DNA from: Pelosinus sp. UFO1
GTDB taxonomy: Bacteria; Bacillota; Negativicutes; DSM-13327
NCBI RefSeq assembly: GCF_000725345.1
Contig: NZ_CP008852.1
Coordinates: 4,146,001-4,210,000 of the forward strand
Length of the DNA stretch: 64,000 bases
Direction of reading: 5' to 3'
Shown here one piece after another: positions 1 through 8,557 of this stretch; the first letter of the stretch is position 1, and every line of letters begins with the position of its first letter. The position numbers were made by a program, and so were the translations under genes. Under the pieces are notes generated by a model. That model ran no database searches. It was not told where the DNA came from and saw nothing but the letters and a program-made list of their open reading frames with translations.

Positions 1-823
1 GAGACAATCGATGCTCTTCTCCAGAAGCTGGCCGGGAATTTCCTATCATTCCAATACACATGCCAGATAAAATTAGACCTTCGATGATACTACGGATGGC
101 TTCTGGCGTCCTTACCATAATCCCAGCAGCACTAGAAACACATTGCCTAACAGCTTTTTCTACTAGCGCTGCTGTAATTTCGCAATAATATTCATCATTG
201 ATAATATTGGCTAATTTCCACTCGGCTAGCGCACTATATTTTCCCACAATGTCTCCAAATCCAGCATGAAGCATATGAAAGGGAGCCTCTTTCATGATAG
301 CGATATCCGCAATTATGCAGTATGGATAAACGGCAGAATAGGTAACTTTAACGCCCTTAGTAATCAGTGGTGAAACCATCGAAGCGTATCCATCCATAGA
401 AGGCGCAGTACATACCACGATATAGGGAATCTTTGTTTCACAGCTTAGATAACGAGCAAGATCATTTAATGTCCCAGAACCAACTACTACAATCGCTGTA
501 ATGTTCGGATTGATAGCGGCTCTTAATTGTTCCATTGCAGCTTCATCAGGGTGAAGATGAGTGTTAGAAAAAATCACCTTTTCTAAAGCAAAGTCTTTAG
601 AAAGTATGGATTCAACTTTTCGCCCCCCCACCTCATAGGTCGTACTATCTGCAATAAATAACACTGTACCACTTGGCAAGGACTGTAACGATTTCACAAT
701 ATCAGATAGGATACCGCTACCAATGCGGACACCATTGATATCAATGCTATGAGTTCTGCCACAGGAACAAGGAAATGTTAAGCCTGCCATCTCTTCTGGA
801 TTTTTCATTAATAATTCATTCAT
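1..823 (-). CDS. sn-glycerol-1-phosphate dehydrogenase family protein (3' end beyond window)
   Basis: 274 codons are visible before the left edge cuts the gene. The protein starts MNELLMKNPEEMAGL and carries the family's early Cys-rich CSCGRTH segment, a nucleotide-binding VVVGSGTLNDLARY stretch near residue 115, the APSMDGYASMVSPL segment, and SRPASGEEHRL near the cut. The last matches the metal-binding Ser-Gly-x-Glu-His motif of the Fe-ADH-like glycerol-1-phosphate dehydrogenases (EgsA/AraM). The family reduces dihydroxyacetone phosphate with NAD(P)H. The start at 823 has an AGGTG ribosome binding site 8 bases upstream. It lies 322 bases downstream of the polyol dehydrogenase on the same strand, so it may be the last gene of the PTS operon or have its own promoter. 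AraM-type genes often sit with pentitol or arabinose genes. The family call is firm; the substrate is inferred. Confidence 0.85.
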   Translation of the reverse strand, partial: MNELLMKNPEEMAGLTFPCSCGRTHSIDINGVRIGSGILSDIVKSLQSLPSGTVLFIADSTTYEVGGRKVESILSKDFALEKVIFSNTHLHPDEAAMEQLRAAINPNITAIVVVGSGTLNDLARYLSCETKIPYIVVCTAPSMDGYASMVSPLITKGVKVTYSAVYPYCIIADIAIMKEAPFHMLHAGFGDIVGKYSALAEWKLANIINDEYYCEITAALVEKAVRQCVSSAAGIMVRTPEAIRSIIEGLILSGMCIGMIGNSRPASGEEHRLS

Positions 824-1145
824 TTTTTTATTCACCTCGTATGCTTATTTCTCTAGTCCTTACTATTTGGCTAATCTACACCTGCAATTTTTTATAAAAA
901 AACCATCACAATATATAAAATACCAAGATAATTATTCATAATATTCTGTTATTTTATATATTTAGTTGGCTCACTTTTTTCTAAATTAAATGTACTTTTA
1001 TCACTTTAGAAGAATAGATACTGAGCTCAGAACAGACTTCCTAATAATCGAACAGCTAGGCCTAACTGTATCAGCTTACTTTAATAACAGTCAACTTGCA
1101 TTAAATCCTACTTATACTTTTGTATCATCAAACTCTTTTCAGGGA
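824..1145. other. intergenic, no gene seen
   Basis: This is a very AT-rich 322-base gap between the polyol dehydrogenase and the glycerol-1-phosphate dehydrogenase-like gene. I see no convincing terminator after the upstream gene and no clear promoter for the downstream one, so co-transcription with the PTS operon remains possible. Confidence 0.5.
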
Positions 1146-2174
1146 TTATTCTACTTTTAAAACTACCTTAATGGCATCCCCACTTTTTATCGTTGCATAT
1201 GCTTTATCCCACTCAGTAATGTTAAATTGATGAGATATCAACGCCTTTGCATTTACACTATTATCATTCATAAGCTGTAACGATGGTTCCCAATCACTCG
1301 GCTTTTGACTTCTGCAACCAGTTATTGAAAGTTCTTTTTGTATAATTTTTTCAAAATCTGTAAGAATTTCTGCTGTTGGAAAAATCCCAACCTGAACATA
1401 CTGTCCTTTTTTAGTTAAAAGATCTAAACCAAAGTTTACAGAAGGAGGGGCACCTGTACATTCAAAAACAACGTCCGCACCATATCCTTGTGTTAATTCA
1501 TTTACAGTCTGTTTTAAATCTTGGTTTTGAATGTCAACTGTAACATCAATCCCTAGCTCTTTTCCTTTTTCTAATCTACCTTTATCTTTCTCTAGTCCAG
1601 TAATGATTACTTTCGCATCGTAGGTTTTTGCAATCTGTGCCACAAACAGTCCAATAGGACCAGGCCCCAGGACAACTACAACGTCACCCTTTTTTATCTT
1701 ACTTTTGGCCACTGCATGGTGCGCACAAGCCAATGCCTCGGTAAGAGCACCTGATTGATAATCTACATTTTCAGGTAGTTTGTGTATACTTTCTTTGCGG
1801 GCGACTACGTATTTGGTAAAGGCTCCATCTTGCTGGTTCCCTAATCCTTTACGTTCTTTACATAGGTTATAATCTTTTGATTTACAGTATTTGCACTGTC
1901 CGCAGATATAAAAGGTAGTTTCAGAGGTAACCCGCTCACCTACTTTCACTTCTGTTACATTTTCACCAACTTCTACAACTTCACCAGCGAACTCATGACC
2001 TAGAGTAACAGGAGCATTTACCTTATATCTCCCTTCATACATATGCAAATCAGAGCCGCAGATACCCGCGTACTTTACTAAAATTTTAACTTCGTCTTTA
2101 CCCACTTTAGGTTCTTCTCTTTCCATAACATGTAAATTACCATAACCTAGTTCTGTTTTTACTAATGCTAACAT
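1146..2174 (-). CDS. zinc-dependent polyol dehydrogenase (sorbitol/threonine dehydrogenase family)
   Basis: A 342-residue medium-chain dehydrogenase/reductase. It has the catalytic zinc motif AGICGSDLHMYEG near residue 36, the GHEFAG segment near 60, a structural zinc lobe CGQCKYCKSKDYNLC near 91-105, and a Rossmann dinucleotide site VVVLGPGPIGLFVAQ near 170. The family oxidises secondary alcohols of polyols or polyol phosphates with NAD+. It follows a galactitol-type PTS on the same strand, 110 bases after the EIIC gene, so the likely substrate is the phosphorylated polyol delivered by that transporter, converting it to a ketose phosphate. The SD is weak and buried in a GGTGGGGGG run before the start. 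The exact polyol (galactitol, arabitol, ribitol) cannot be read from sequence. Confidence 0.9.
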   Translation of the reverse strand: MLALVKTELGYGNLHVMEREEPKVGKDEVKILVKYAGICGSDLHMYEGRYKVNAPVTLGHEFAGEVVEVGENVTEVKVGERVTSETTFYICGQCKYCKSKDYNLCKERKGLGNQQDGAFTKYVVARKESIHKLPENVDYQSGALTEALACAHHAVAKSKIKKGDVVVVLGPGPIGLFVAQIAKTYDAKVIITGLEKDKGRLEKGKELGIDVTVDIQNQDLKQTVNELTQGYGADVVFECTGAPPSVNFGLDLLTKKGQYVQVGIFPTAEILTDFEKIIQKELSITGCRSQKPSDWEPSLQLMNDNSVNAKALISHQFNITEWDKAYATIKSGDAIKVVLKVE

Positions 2175-2210
2175 TATATCTGGCCCCCCACCTTTAATTT
2201 CCTAATCGGT

Positions 2211-2257
2211 ATCTTGAGCTAGCATTTTTCGGCTACATTTTCATGCTAGCCCAAGAT
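2211..2257. other. 15-bp stem-loop between EIIC and dehydrogenase genes
   Basis: An inverted repeat with arms at 2211-2225 and 2243-2257 matches in 14 of 15 positions around a 17-base loop. No T-run follows on the minus strand, so it is more likely an mRNA processing or stability hairpin, setting different levels of the PTS and dehydrogenase parts of the transcript, than a full terminator. Confidence 0.5.
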
Positions 2258-2284
2258 GGTGATTTCCATATTCAAACAACCATT

Positions 2285-3541
2285 TTAATGAAATAGTGTA
2301 AATACTTTGTAAATTACATAGTGAATGACATTACCACCTTGGTCGATACTGGATATAGTCGTTGCCCCTGCTGGCATTTTAAAATGTGCATCCACTGCCA
2401 TTTGCGTGTGGAAGTTTGCAACATCAGTTGCCATATATAAGCTCATTGCTATAACAACAGCACCAACAAGTACGGAATGAACAATATTTCCTCTTGCTGC
2501 TCCGACGATAAAACAAACGATAAATGGAATGGTTGCTAAGTCACCGAAAGGTAATACATTATTTCCAGGTAACACTACAGCTAAAGCAATGGTTATCGGC
2601 ACTAAGATCAAAGCAGTTGCGATTACGGAAGGATGCCCAATAGCAACGGCAGCATCTAAACCAATATAAATATCTCTATCGCCAAATCGTTTGCTCAGGA
2701 AAGTGCGCGCAGACTCAGCAAGCGGGATAAGACCTTCCATCAAAATTTTCACCATTCTAGGCATTAGTACCATAACGCCACCCATTGCCATACCAACTTT
2801 TATAATCTGCCCTGCCGGGTATCCTGCTAACGCACCTAGCACAACTCCTAAGAATACCCCCATAAAAAGTGGTTCACCAAATACACCAAATCTTTTTTGA
2901 ATTGTTTCTGGATCTGCATGCAAATCTTTGATTACTGGAATTCTTTGAACTAGCCTTACTAATGGAATCCCAATTGCATAGGATACAGTACTACCTGTTG
3001 GTACAGAAATCCCAGGTAACTCAAAGTAATTTGCTAGCATCGGTGCCGTCCAATCTGCGATTTTTAAAACGACAATTTCAAAAATAACTGCTGCTACTAA
3101 ACCTTGAACAAGGCTTCCAGTTGCAGAATATACAAACGCCCCCATAAAAGTGAAGTGCCAATAATTCCAAAGATCGATATCCATTGTTTTTGTTGTTTTT
3201 GTAACCAGCATAATCACATTAACTAATAAACCTAAGGGAAGAATAAATGCCGCGATAGGAGAAGCCCATGCTATACTTGCAGCCCCTGGCCAGCCAATAT
3301 CAATAATATTTAACTGTACACCAAACCGTGATACCATACCGTGCGCTGCAGGTGCAAGATTGGAAACAAGCAAATCAACAACTAAGAAGATACCCGTAAA
3401 ACCTACGCCGATAATTAAACCTGAACGAAAGGCCTTACTTGCTGGTTGCCCAAATGCCATCCCTAGTAAAAAAACTGCAACTGGCAAAATAACCGTTGGT
3501 CCCAGCCCTAAGAATGCTTGAAATACCTGAACGATATCCAC
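2285..3541 (-). CDS. PTS EIIC component, galactitol family
   Basis: A 418-residue polytopic membrane protein with about ten hydrophobic segments, alternating with GatC-type signatures such as the N-terminal FLGLGPTVILPVAVFLLG, a central DLWNYWHF segment and a C-terminal FGDLATIPF stretch. This component forms the membrane channel of a galactitol-type phosphotransferase system, importing a polyol that EIIB phosphorylates. It starts 19 bases after the EIIB stop, with an AGAGGAGG-type SD. Family membership is clear and the length matches GatC (about 420-450). The actual polyol is not determined; the adjacent zinc dehydrogenase supports a hexitol or pentitol. Confidence 0.9.
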   Translation of the reverse strand: MDIVQVFQAFLGLGPTVILPVAVFLLGMAFGQPASKAFRSGLIIGVGFTGIFLVVDLLVSNLAPAAHGMVSRFGVQLNIIDIGWPGAASIAWASPIAAFILPLGLLVNVIMLVTKTTKTMDIDLWNYWHFTFMGAFVYSATGSLVQGLVAAVIFEIVVLKIADWTAPMLANYFELPGISVPTGSTVSYAIGIPLVRLVQRIPVIKDLHADPETIQKRFGVFGEPLFMGVFLGVVLGALAGYPAGQIIKVGMAMGGVMVLMPRMVKILMEGLIPLAESARTFLSKRFGDRDIYIGLDAAVAIGHPSVIATALILVPITIALAVVLPGNNVLPFGDLATIPFIVCFIVGAARGNIVHSVLVGAVVIAMSLYMATDVANFHTQMAVDAHFKMPAGATTISSIDQGGNVIHYVIYKVFTLFH

Positions 3542-3560
3542 AATAATACCTCCTCTTTTT

Positions 3561-3848
3561 TTATTTTTTAAGCTCTTCTAAAATTTGCTCTTTTAATTTA
3601 TCTAAGCCAATACCTGTCAAGAAAGCTCTTGCATTAATGATTGGGAAAGGATACTGCTTGGAAACAATGGTAGTCGTTACAAGCAAATTTGCCCTTAATT
3701 CGTATGCAGGAACTTCGGTAACCTTACATTGAATAATTTCTACCTGAATCTTGTTTTCTTTTGCCATTTTTTCTATTGCATCTGAAACAACTGTAGATGT
3801 TGCGATACCAGTACCACAAGCGACTAAAACTACTTTTTTCGTACTCAT
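3561..3848 (-). CDS. PTS EIIB component, galactitol family
   Basis: A 95-residue cytosolic protein with the lactose/cellobiose/galactitol-type IIB fold. Its N-terminus reads KKVVLVACGTGIATSTVV, where the cysteine in ACGTGIATS is the phosphorylation site of the GatB family. It receives phosphate from EIIA (next gene upstream) and passes it to the sugar carried by EIIC. It overlaps the EIIA gene by four bases (ATGA), indicating translational coupling. Length is normal for the family. Confidence 0.92.
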   Translation of the reverse strand: MSTKKVVLVACGTGIATSTVVSDAIEKMAKENKIQVEIIQCKVTEVPAYELRANLLVTTTIVSKQYPFPIINARAFLTGIGLDKLKEQILEELKK

Positions 3849-4336
3849 TTTTTTTCACCCCCTTTCAAAATAGATAAATTTAACTTACTAACAACTTCAT
3901 CTTTAATTTTAGCTTCACTTTCTTCCGTTGCTAAATAAGTCAAAACTTCCTCATCCTGAAAAATACCCATTAGACTTTGTAGCATACTTAGTTGGGAATG
4001 GCTATCATGCATAGCTAACATAAACACCAATTTTACGGGAGTTTTTTCAGTTTCTTCCCCCATGATCCCAAAATCTACAGGCCTCTTTAAAATCCCGACA
4101 CTTATAGCCGATTGATTTACATGCTCAATATCCGTATGAGGAATGGCAACTCCACAACCTCCCGTAGGTAACCCTGTAGCAAACTTCTTTTCTCTTGCGA
4201 CAACGGCTTCCGCATAGCTTGCTTTTACAAAACCTTGGTTATATAAATTTGCCGCCATATACTTTAAAATATCTGAACTATTTTCGCCTTCTATATTTTT
4301 TAAAACGAGTGTTTCATCAAAATTAATATAACTCAT
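3845..4336 (-). CDS. PTS EIIA component (fructose/galactitol-type)
   Basis: A 163-residue EIIA type 2 domain. The active-site histidine lies in the segment GGCGVAIPHTDIEHV near residue 67, the family's phosphorylation site, and VKLVFMLAMHDSHSQ follows as in GatA/FruA-type domains. It takes phosphate from HPr and donates it to the adjacent EIIB. The start overlaps the end of the regulator gene by 14 bases, so regulator and transporter are one transcription unit. A GAGGG-type SD lies inside the regulator's last codons. Confidence 0.92.
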   Translation of the reverse strand: MSYINFDETLVLKNIEGENSSDILKYMAANLYNQGFVKASYAEAVVAREKKFATGLPTGGCGVAIPHTDIEHVNQSAISVGILKRPVDFGIMGEETEKTPVKLVFMLAMHDSHSQLSMLQSLMGIFQDEEVLTYLATEESEAKIKDEVVSKLNLSILKGGEKK

Positions 4337-7265
4337 TTAGTAGTGCCTCCCTAATATCTTCTTCTGTTTGCATTTGGCCAATTTGAGTTGTAAATTTTTC
4401 ATTATTAAACTTATTAAATAAAAATCTTACACCATCTTTTCCATCTATATCTAACGCTAATAAACAAATCAAGGATACTTTATTATCGTCATCCCAAAAA
4501 ATTGGTTTCGCTGTTTTTGCAACAACAATTACAGGATGATTTACGTAGCTGCTATCGGCATGGGGCAATGCAACTTTTTGGTTTATGATATAACTGCCCA
4601 TATTCTCTCGCTCCATAACTGCTTCGTAATAGCCAGCTCTTACGTACCCTTCTTGTAGTAACGTATTGCAAATGTTTTTAAGTACTTGTTTTTTATCATG
4701 CTCTTCAGTCAGCATGATACACTTAGCATCCTTTACTACTTTGGGAATCAAGCCCCTATGGGTTATCATTCCGCCTTGTTTATTGTGATGTTCGATTAGG
4801 CTAATCATTTGATTTTTACCACTTTGGTTAAATAACGCTTCCAATGATATAAAGGGAATTCCATGGTATTTGGGATCTATACTTCCAATTATCGCAATAA
4901 TTTCATAGGTACTTATCGTTTCTTGTATTTGTTTATGTAGATCTCTTTTCCCAATAACGCCCATGTGAATCAGTTCGATATTATTTAATTTTTCACCAAA
5001 TATCTTTTTCAAATGACTGCCGCATTGCAGTGCAACCCCTTCACCGGTTAAACAAACGGTGATAATTGCTTTTTTCCGTTTTAAGACTCTGCTATCAACT
5101 CTGGCCTTCTTAAAGGTATAATTCAAATTTTCTACTGCATAGACGACATCTTTGCTAGTGGCACCAGGTAAAATGCTCCGCCGAATCGCTTCTATGACCA
5201 TCACTGTATCTACGCGATCAATTGTCTCTATATGGATGCCTGTTTTCTCCGAAATCATTTCTCCTAATGTTAATAAAGAGCCCATATCCACTAGCATTAC
5301 AATGCCTTTGCCTTCATCTGCCTCTTCTACAACCGTTGTAAGCCGTTCTAACACATCACTAGGATTCTCTTCTAATGTCATCACGACTGCTTTTCCATGG
5401 TTCATATTTAGCAGCTTGTTAGCAATTTCCAACATACCTATGCTCACATATCCATGGGTAACAATAACAATACCAACTTTAGCTTCCTCTTCCTGTTTAT
5501 TACCCCTTAGATATAAAGCAATAAATCCAACCTCATCTTCTGGCAGAATTGTTCCATAGTATTTTTTTATATGCTGTACCATTTCCAAAGCAACTGCATA
5601 TTCAATGCTATACTTTCTTTTTATTTCGTCTAGATTAGGGTTAATAATTTCTCGACCTTGCTTAACGCGATTAAAAGTAGCATTCAGATGAATTGCTAAA
5701 CAATAGAATATGGACGGGTCCATTTCCCCTAACGAATTTTCTGCAAGTTTCAAAAGCTCTTCTACTAGGGAAATAATCTCAACGCCTACTACTTTCGCAA
5801 TCTCATCTGTAGATAATGGATGTAAGTTGTCCTTTACATGTTTGATGACATTTTGTAACTTTCTTTCTATTTCAATCCCAATAATTTGATTAATTTCTTC
5901 TGTATTTAAGCCTTGCTTCGCATATTCTGTATAGGTTTTTTCAATGTCACTATAAAATTCTTTTGGAAAACTATAGAGATCATTTTCAATTTCAACCATT
6001 TTATTATATTGCTTTGGACTAAACTTAAAATCTTGCCACACGAGACTTTCAATATCAGTCCTCATGCTATTTATTTTCATTAGACCTTTTTTAACATGCA
6101 GATTCAAATCTCGTACATCGATTTTTACGCATTCTTCTTTTTCCATTACGTAAGTTAAAAAGCTTTTTGCACAAGCAACCTGTATGTCACTTTTCAACTG
6201 TCCTATATTACCAAAGCATTCATATAATAAATAGGATTTCATGACATCTAAGGAGACGTGGATTGGCGCATTCATTCTTGTTGATTCATAACCAAAGAAG
6301 TTTTTAATTAATTTTAACCTTTCATTCAAGGGTCTTTTATTTAAAGAAGGCACTTCGATAATCATAGGAATTCTTCTTTTAAATGTGGCTAGCAGGGATG
6401 TTTCAATATTTTCAGTTGTGGCGGCGATTAATTGAACTTGCGCCTGCCTAGTACAATCAGACTCTCCGAGTCTTCGAAAACATCCTTTGTCTATCAACTG
6501 GAATAGCATTTCCTGCCCCTCAGATGTGAGACGGTGTACTTCATCTAAAAATAAGATTCCTCCGTCTGCTTGTTCAATTAAGCCTTTTCGATCACTCAAT
6601 GCGCCTGTATAAGCTCCCTTTAGACTCCCAAATAAGTGGGAGATAAGGAGTTGTGGATTCTCTGCGTAGTCTGCGCAGTTAAATACAATAAAAGGTGAAT
6701 CCTTTGTCAATCTGCCGCTTTCAACCGAAAATTTATACATGGCTTCAGCAAGTTCACTTTTTCCGACACCTGTTTCTCCTAGAATTAAGCAATGAAGACC
6801 ATTGGGCGGATACAACACTGCTGCTTTCGCTTGTTGTATTTGAATTTCTAAACTTCCACTTTCGCCAACTAGATTTTTGAAGGATATATATTTTAGATTT
6901 TCAGGATGATTATCTTTCGTCTCCTTTGGAATTACATCTCGTTGGATTTCGCATTGATTGTTGTTCACTTCTTTGATTTCTTCTAAATATTTGACCACAA
7001 GATAACGAGATAATTTATATCCTCTAGCTTTTATTGTGCTTGTAATTTCGCGATAAGATAAAGTTTTATTCGATTGGAGAAGTTGGACAATCTCTTCACA
7101 TATGTATCTTTTTTTACGATCTCGAGAATCTAAAATATCTAATTCTTTACGTAATGATGTTATATATTCTCTACTTACCAATAATTTTTCGCCTAACTGC
7201 ATATCCGTAAGTGGTTCTTTTTTATCTTCTTTTAAAATAATACTTCGAAGCTTTCTCTTCACCAT
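4323..7265 (-). CDS. LevR-type sigma-54 activator with PTS-responsive domains and a C-terminal EIIA-like domain
   Basis: A 980-residue enhancer-binding protein. Residues 1-90 form an HTH region. An AAA+ domain follows with Walker A GETGVGKS (163-170), the sigma-54 contact loop GAYTGA (217-222) and Walker B ILFLDE (237-242). After it come a PRD (about 440-590, with a conserved His in FYCLAIHLN), an EIIA-Man-like domain (IVTHGYVSIG), an EIIB-Gat-like domain (VCLTGEGVALQC), and at the end an EIIA type 2-like domain with the phosphorylatable-looking VALPHADSSYVNHP. In Bacillus LevR the last domain is a second PRD, so the terminal EIIA is a different arrangement. It is the first gene of the operon it should activate, and the sigma-54 promoter just before it implies autoactivation. 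Phosphorylation by HPr or EIIB most likely sets its activity. Confidence 0.9.
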   Translation of the reverse strand: MVKRKLRSIILKEDKKEPLTDMQLGEKLLVSREYITSLRKELDILDSRDRKKRYICEEIVQLLQSNKTLSYREITSTIKARGYKLSRYLVVKYLEEIKEVNNNQCEIQRDVIPKETKDNHPENLKYISFKNLVGESGSLEIQIQQAKAAVLYPPNGLHCLILGETGVGKSELAEAMYKFSVESGRLTKDSPFIVFNCADYAENPQLLISHLFGSLKGAYTGALSDRKGLIEQADGGILFLDEVHRLTSEGQEMLFQLIDKGCFRRLGESDCTRQAQVQLIAATTENIETSLLATFKRRIPMIIEVPSLNKRPLNERLKLIKNFFGYESTRMNAPIHVSLDVMKSYLLYECFGNIGQLKSDIQVACAKSFLTYVMEKEECVKIDVRDLNLHVKKGLMKINSMRTDIESLVWQDFKFSPKQYNKMVEIENDLYSFPKEFYSDIEKTYTEYAKQGLNTEEINQIIGIEIERKLQNVIKHVKDNLHPLSTDEIAKVVGVEIISLVEELLKLAENSLGEMDPSIFYCLAIHLNATFNRVKQGREIINPNLDEIKRKYSIEYAVALEMVQHIKKYYGTILPEDEVGFIALYLRGNKQEEEAKVGIVIVTHGYVSIGMLEIANKLLNMNHGKAVVMTLEENPSDVLERLTTVVEEADEGKGIVMLVDMGSLLTLGEMISEKTGIHIETIDRVDTVMVIEAIRRSILPGATSKDVVYAVENLNYTFKKARVDSRVLKRKKAIITVCLTGEGVALQCGSHLKKIFGEKLNNIELIHMGVIGKRDLHKQIQETISTYEIIAIIGSIDPKYHGIPFISLEALFNQSGKNQMISLIEHHNKQGGMITHRGLIPKVVKDAKCIMLTEEHDKKQVLKNICNTLLQEGYVRAGYYEAVMERENMGSYIINQKVALPHADSSYVNHPVIVVAKTAKPIFWDDDNKVSLICLLALDIDGKDGVRFLFNKFNNEKFTTQIGQMQTEEDIREALLNELY

Positions 7266-7287
7266 CTAACCCTCCTGTCTATTATTA

Positions 7288-7304
7288 TTGCAATATCCAT
7301 GCCA
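7288..7304 (-). promoter_or_regulatory. sigma-54 (-24/-12) promoter of the galactitol-type PTS operon
   Basis: Read on the minus strand: TGGCATGGATATTGCAA, with the GG and GC dinucleotides exactly 10 bases apart as in the consensus TGGCAC-N5-TTGCA. The predicted start site is near 7278, just two bases before the AGGAGG (7271-7276) of the regulator gene, leaving a leader of only about 13 bases. The encoded activator has the GAYTGA loop required by this promoter class. Confidence 0.85.
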
Positions 7305-7577
7305 TATAGTGGTTAATTTGGGTACTAGCACCTGTTGGACCACATAATTACTAGATTGAATTTATTAATTTTTTCAGAATTTTGTTACTATATTTGATTC
7401 CATTTACACTTTTACTCACCCACTTACCTTTTTTACACACCTTTTTTTACCATGATAGTCTTTCTCTCAGAGAAGTTTCCCTTGCCAGTTAATAGTACAT
7501 TACCAGTCCACGTCAGGTAAACAAAAATGTAAACATACTACGTTTATTTCGGCCCTCACCGAACGCTTACGCGCGAA

Positions 7578-7615
7578 AAGGTTCAACTGCAATGAATAAT
7601 TGCAAGTTGAACCTT
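7578..7615. other. long hairpin in the regulator/bioY gap
   Basis: Arms at 7578-7593 and 7599-7615 (AAGGTTCAACTGCAAT and its near-complement with one bulge) form a strong stem. No T-run follows on the plus strand. It lies between the two divergent transcription units, 270-310 bases upstream of the LevR-type start, and may be a decayed terminator or an activator-binding dyad; I cannot tell which. Confidence 0.4.
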
Positions 7616-7695
7616 AAAATTAAATACGACTTTTGACTACGCTAGGGGGTGCCATAGAACTCCACCTGTATTTATTGTTTTTACTTATGACCATC

Positions 7696-7746
7696 GTAAA
7701 CCACTTTCAATAATCAGGTTTACATTTCAGTCCAAGATATTATAAA
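7696..7746 (+). promoter_or_regulatory. BirA operator and promoter of bioY
   Basis: GTAAACC (7696-7702), 14 bases, then GGTTTAC (7717-7723) is the bipartite dyad bound by the biotin repressor BirA in Firmicutes. A -35 TTTACA (7719-7724) lies inside the right half-site and a -10 TATAAA (7741-7746) follows after 16 bases. Bound BirA-biotinyl-AMP would therefore occlude RNA polymerase. bioY begins 39 bases after the -10. Confidence 0.8.
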
Positions 7747-7784
7747 CTATATATAAAGATTCAAAATGATAGGAGGATTTTTTT

Positions 7785-8351
7785 ATGAAACTGACACTTA
7801 GGGAAATGATCTTAATTTCAATTTTTGCCGCATTAACTGCAGTAGGAGCATTTATAAAAATTCCTACGCCCCTTGTACCTTTTACACTGCAATTCTTATT
7901 TTGTGCCTATTCAGGGATTTTTTTAGGTGGAAGTAAGGGTCTTTATTCACAATTACTATATGTAAGTATCGGGTTAATGGGCATTCCGATCTTTGCTAGT
8001 GGTGGTGGTCCAACCTATATATTACAACCAACCTTTGGTTATCTTTTAGGTTTCATGGCCTGCTCCTATACAGTAGGTCGATTGGTTCAAAATTTTACTA
8101 CAATAAGTTTCATGAAAATATTTATCTCCGTACTCCTCGGATTACTCCTTGTTTATTTATGTGGTGTAGGTTATTTATATCTCATCGTGAATTTCTACTT
8201 ACATAAACAGATGACACTGCAGGCAGCCATCGGAGCTGGCTTTCTCCCCTACATAACTTCTGATTTAATTTTAAGTGTGATAATATCCCTTACCGCTGTT
8301 CGTATTATACCTATATTGAAAAAAAGTGGTTACTATATATCGACTCACTAA
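7785..8351 (+). CDS. bioY: biotin transporter substrate-binding component BioY
   Basis: A 188-residue membrane protein with about six hydrophobic helices and BioY-family signatures: the N-terminal REMILISIFAALTAVGAFIKIP, the PLVPFTLQ segment that shapes the biotin pocket, and the GGPTYILQPTFGYLLGF segment near residue 75. BioY is the S component of an ECF-type biotin uptake system; no energising ATPase genes lie nearby, so it would share a common ECF module. The start at 7785 has an AGGAGG SD 8 bases upstream. A BirA-type operator in the promoter supports biotin-repressed expression. Confidence 0.93.
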   Translation: MKLTLREMILISIFAALTAVGAFIKIPTPLVPFTLQFLFCAYSGIFLGGSKGLYSQLLYVSIGLMGIPIFASGGGPTYILQPTFGYLLGFMACSYTVGRLVQNFTTISFMKIFISVLLGLLLVYLCGVGYLYLIVNFYLHKQMTLQAAIGAGFLPYITSDLILSVIISLTAVRIIPILKKSGYYISTH

Positions 8352-8399
8352 TAGAAATTCGGAAAAAATAAACTCCTAATACCACAGATATTGTAATAT

Positions 8400-8495
8400 A
8401 AGAAAAGACTTGGCTTAAGCCAAGTCCTCAGACGCAGGCAAAAGCCTTAGTCGTTCTTACTTGGAATCAAGAAAGTGTTATTCTTTCTGATTCCG
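8400..8495. repeat. 96-nt structured dispersed repeat, copy 1
   Basis: This block recurs at 23741-23836 with only four substitutions over 96 bases and no indels. It folds into three consecutive hairpins: a perfect palindrome of GACTTGGCTT with its complement, a GAC..AGGC/GCCT..GTC stem, and a GGAATCA..TGATTCC stem enclosing an AGAAAG/CTTTCT extension. Both copies lie in intergenic DNA. I do not recognise the family. Confidence 0.75.
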
Positions 8496-8502
8496 TAAAA
8501 AT

Positions 8503-8543
8503 AACCCAAGAGTCCTTTTTTATGTGACTCTTGGGTTGTTTTA
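8503..8543. terminator. bidirectional terminator between bioY and the MFS gene
   Basis: Perfect 12-base arms (AACCCAAGAGTC at 8503-8514 and its complement at 8526-8537) are followed on the plus strand by GTTTTAT and on the minus strand by ATTTTTA. The position suits ending both convergent transcripts. Confidence 0.8.
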
Positions 8544-8557
8544 TAATTATTTACAGG

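Noticed and set aside
5152-5559. 135-codon open frame on the plus strand inside the first LevR-type gene
   Set aside because: It lies wholly antisense to a well-supported regulator, has no SD, and has a Ser/Thr/Pro-rich shadow composition.
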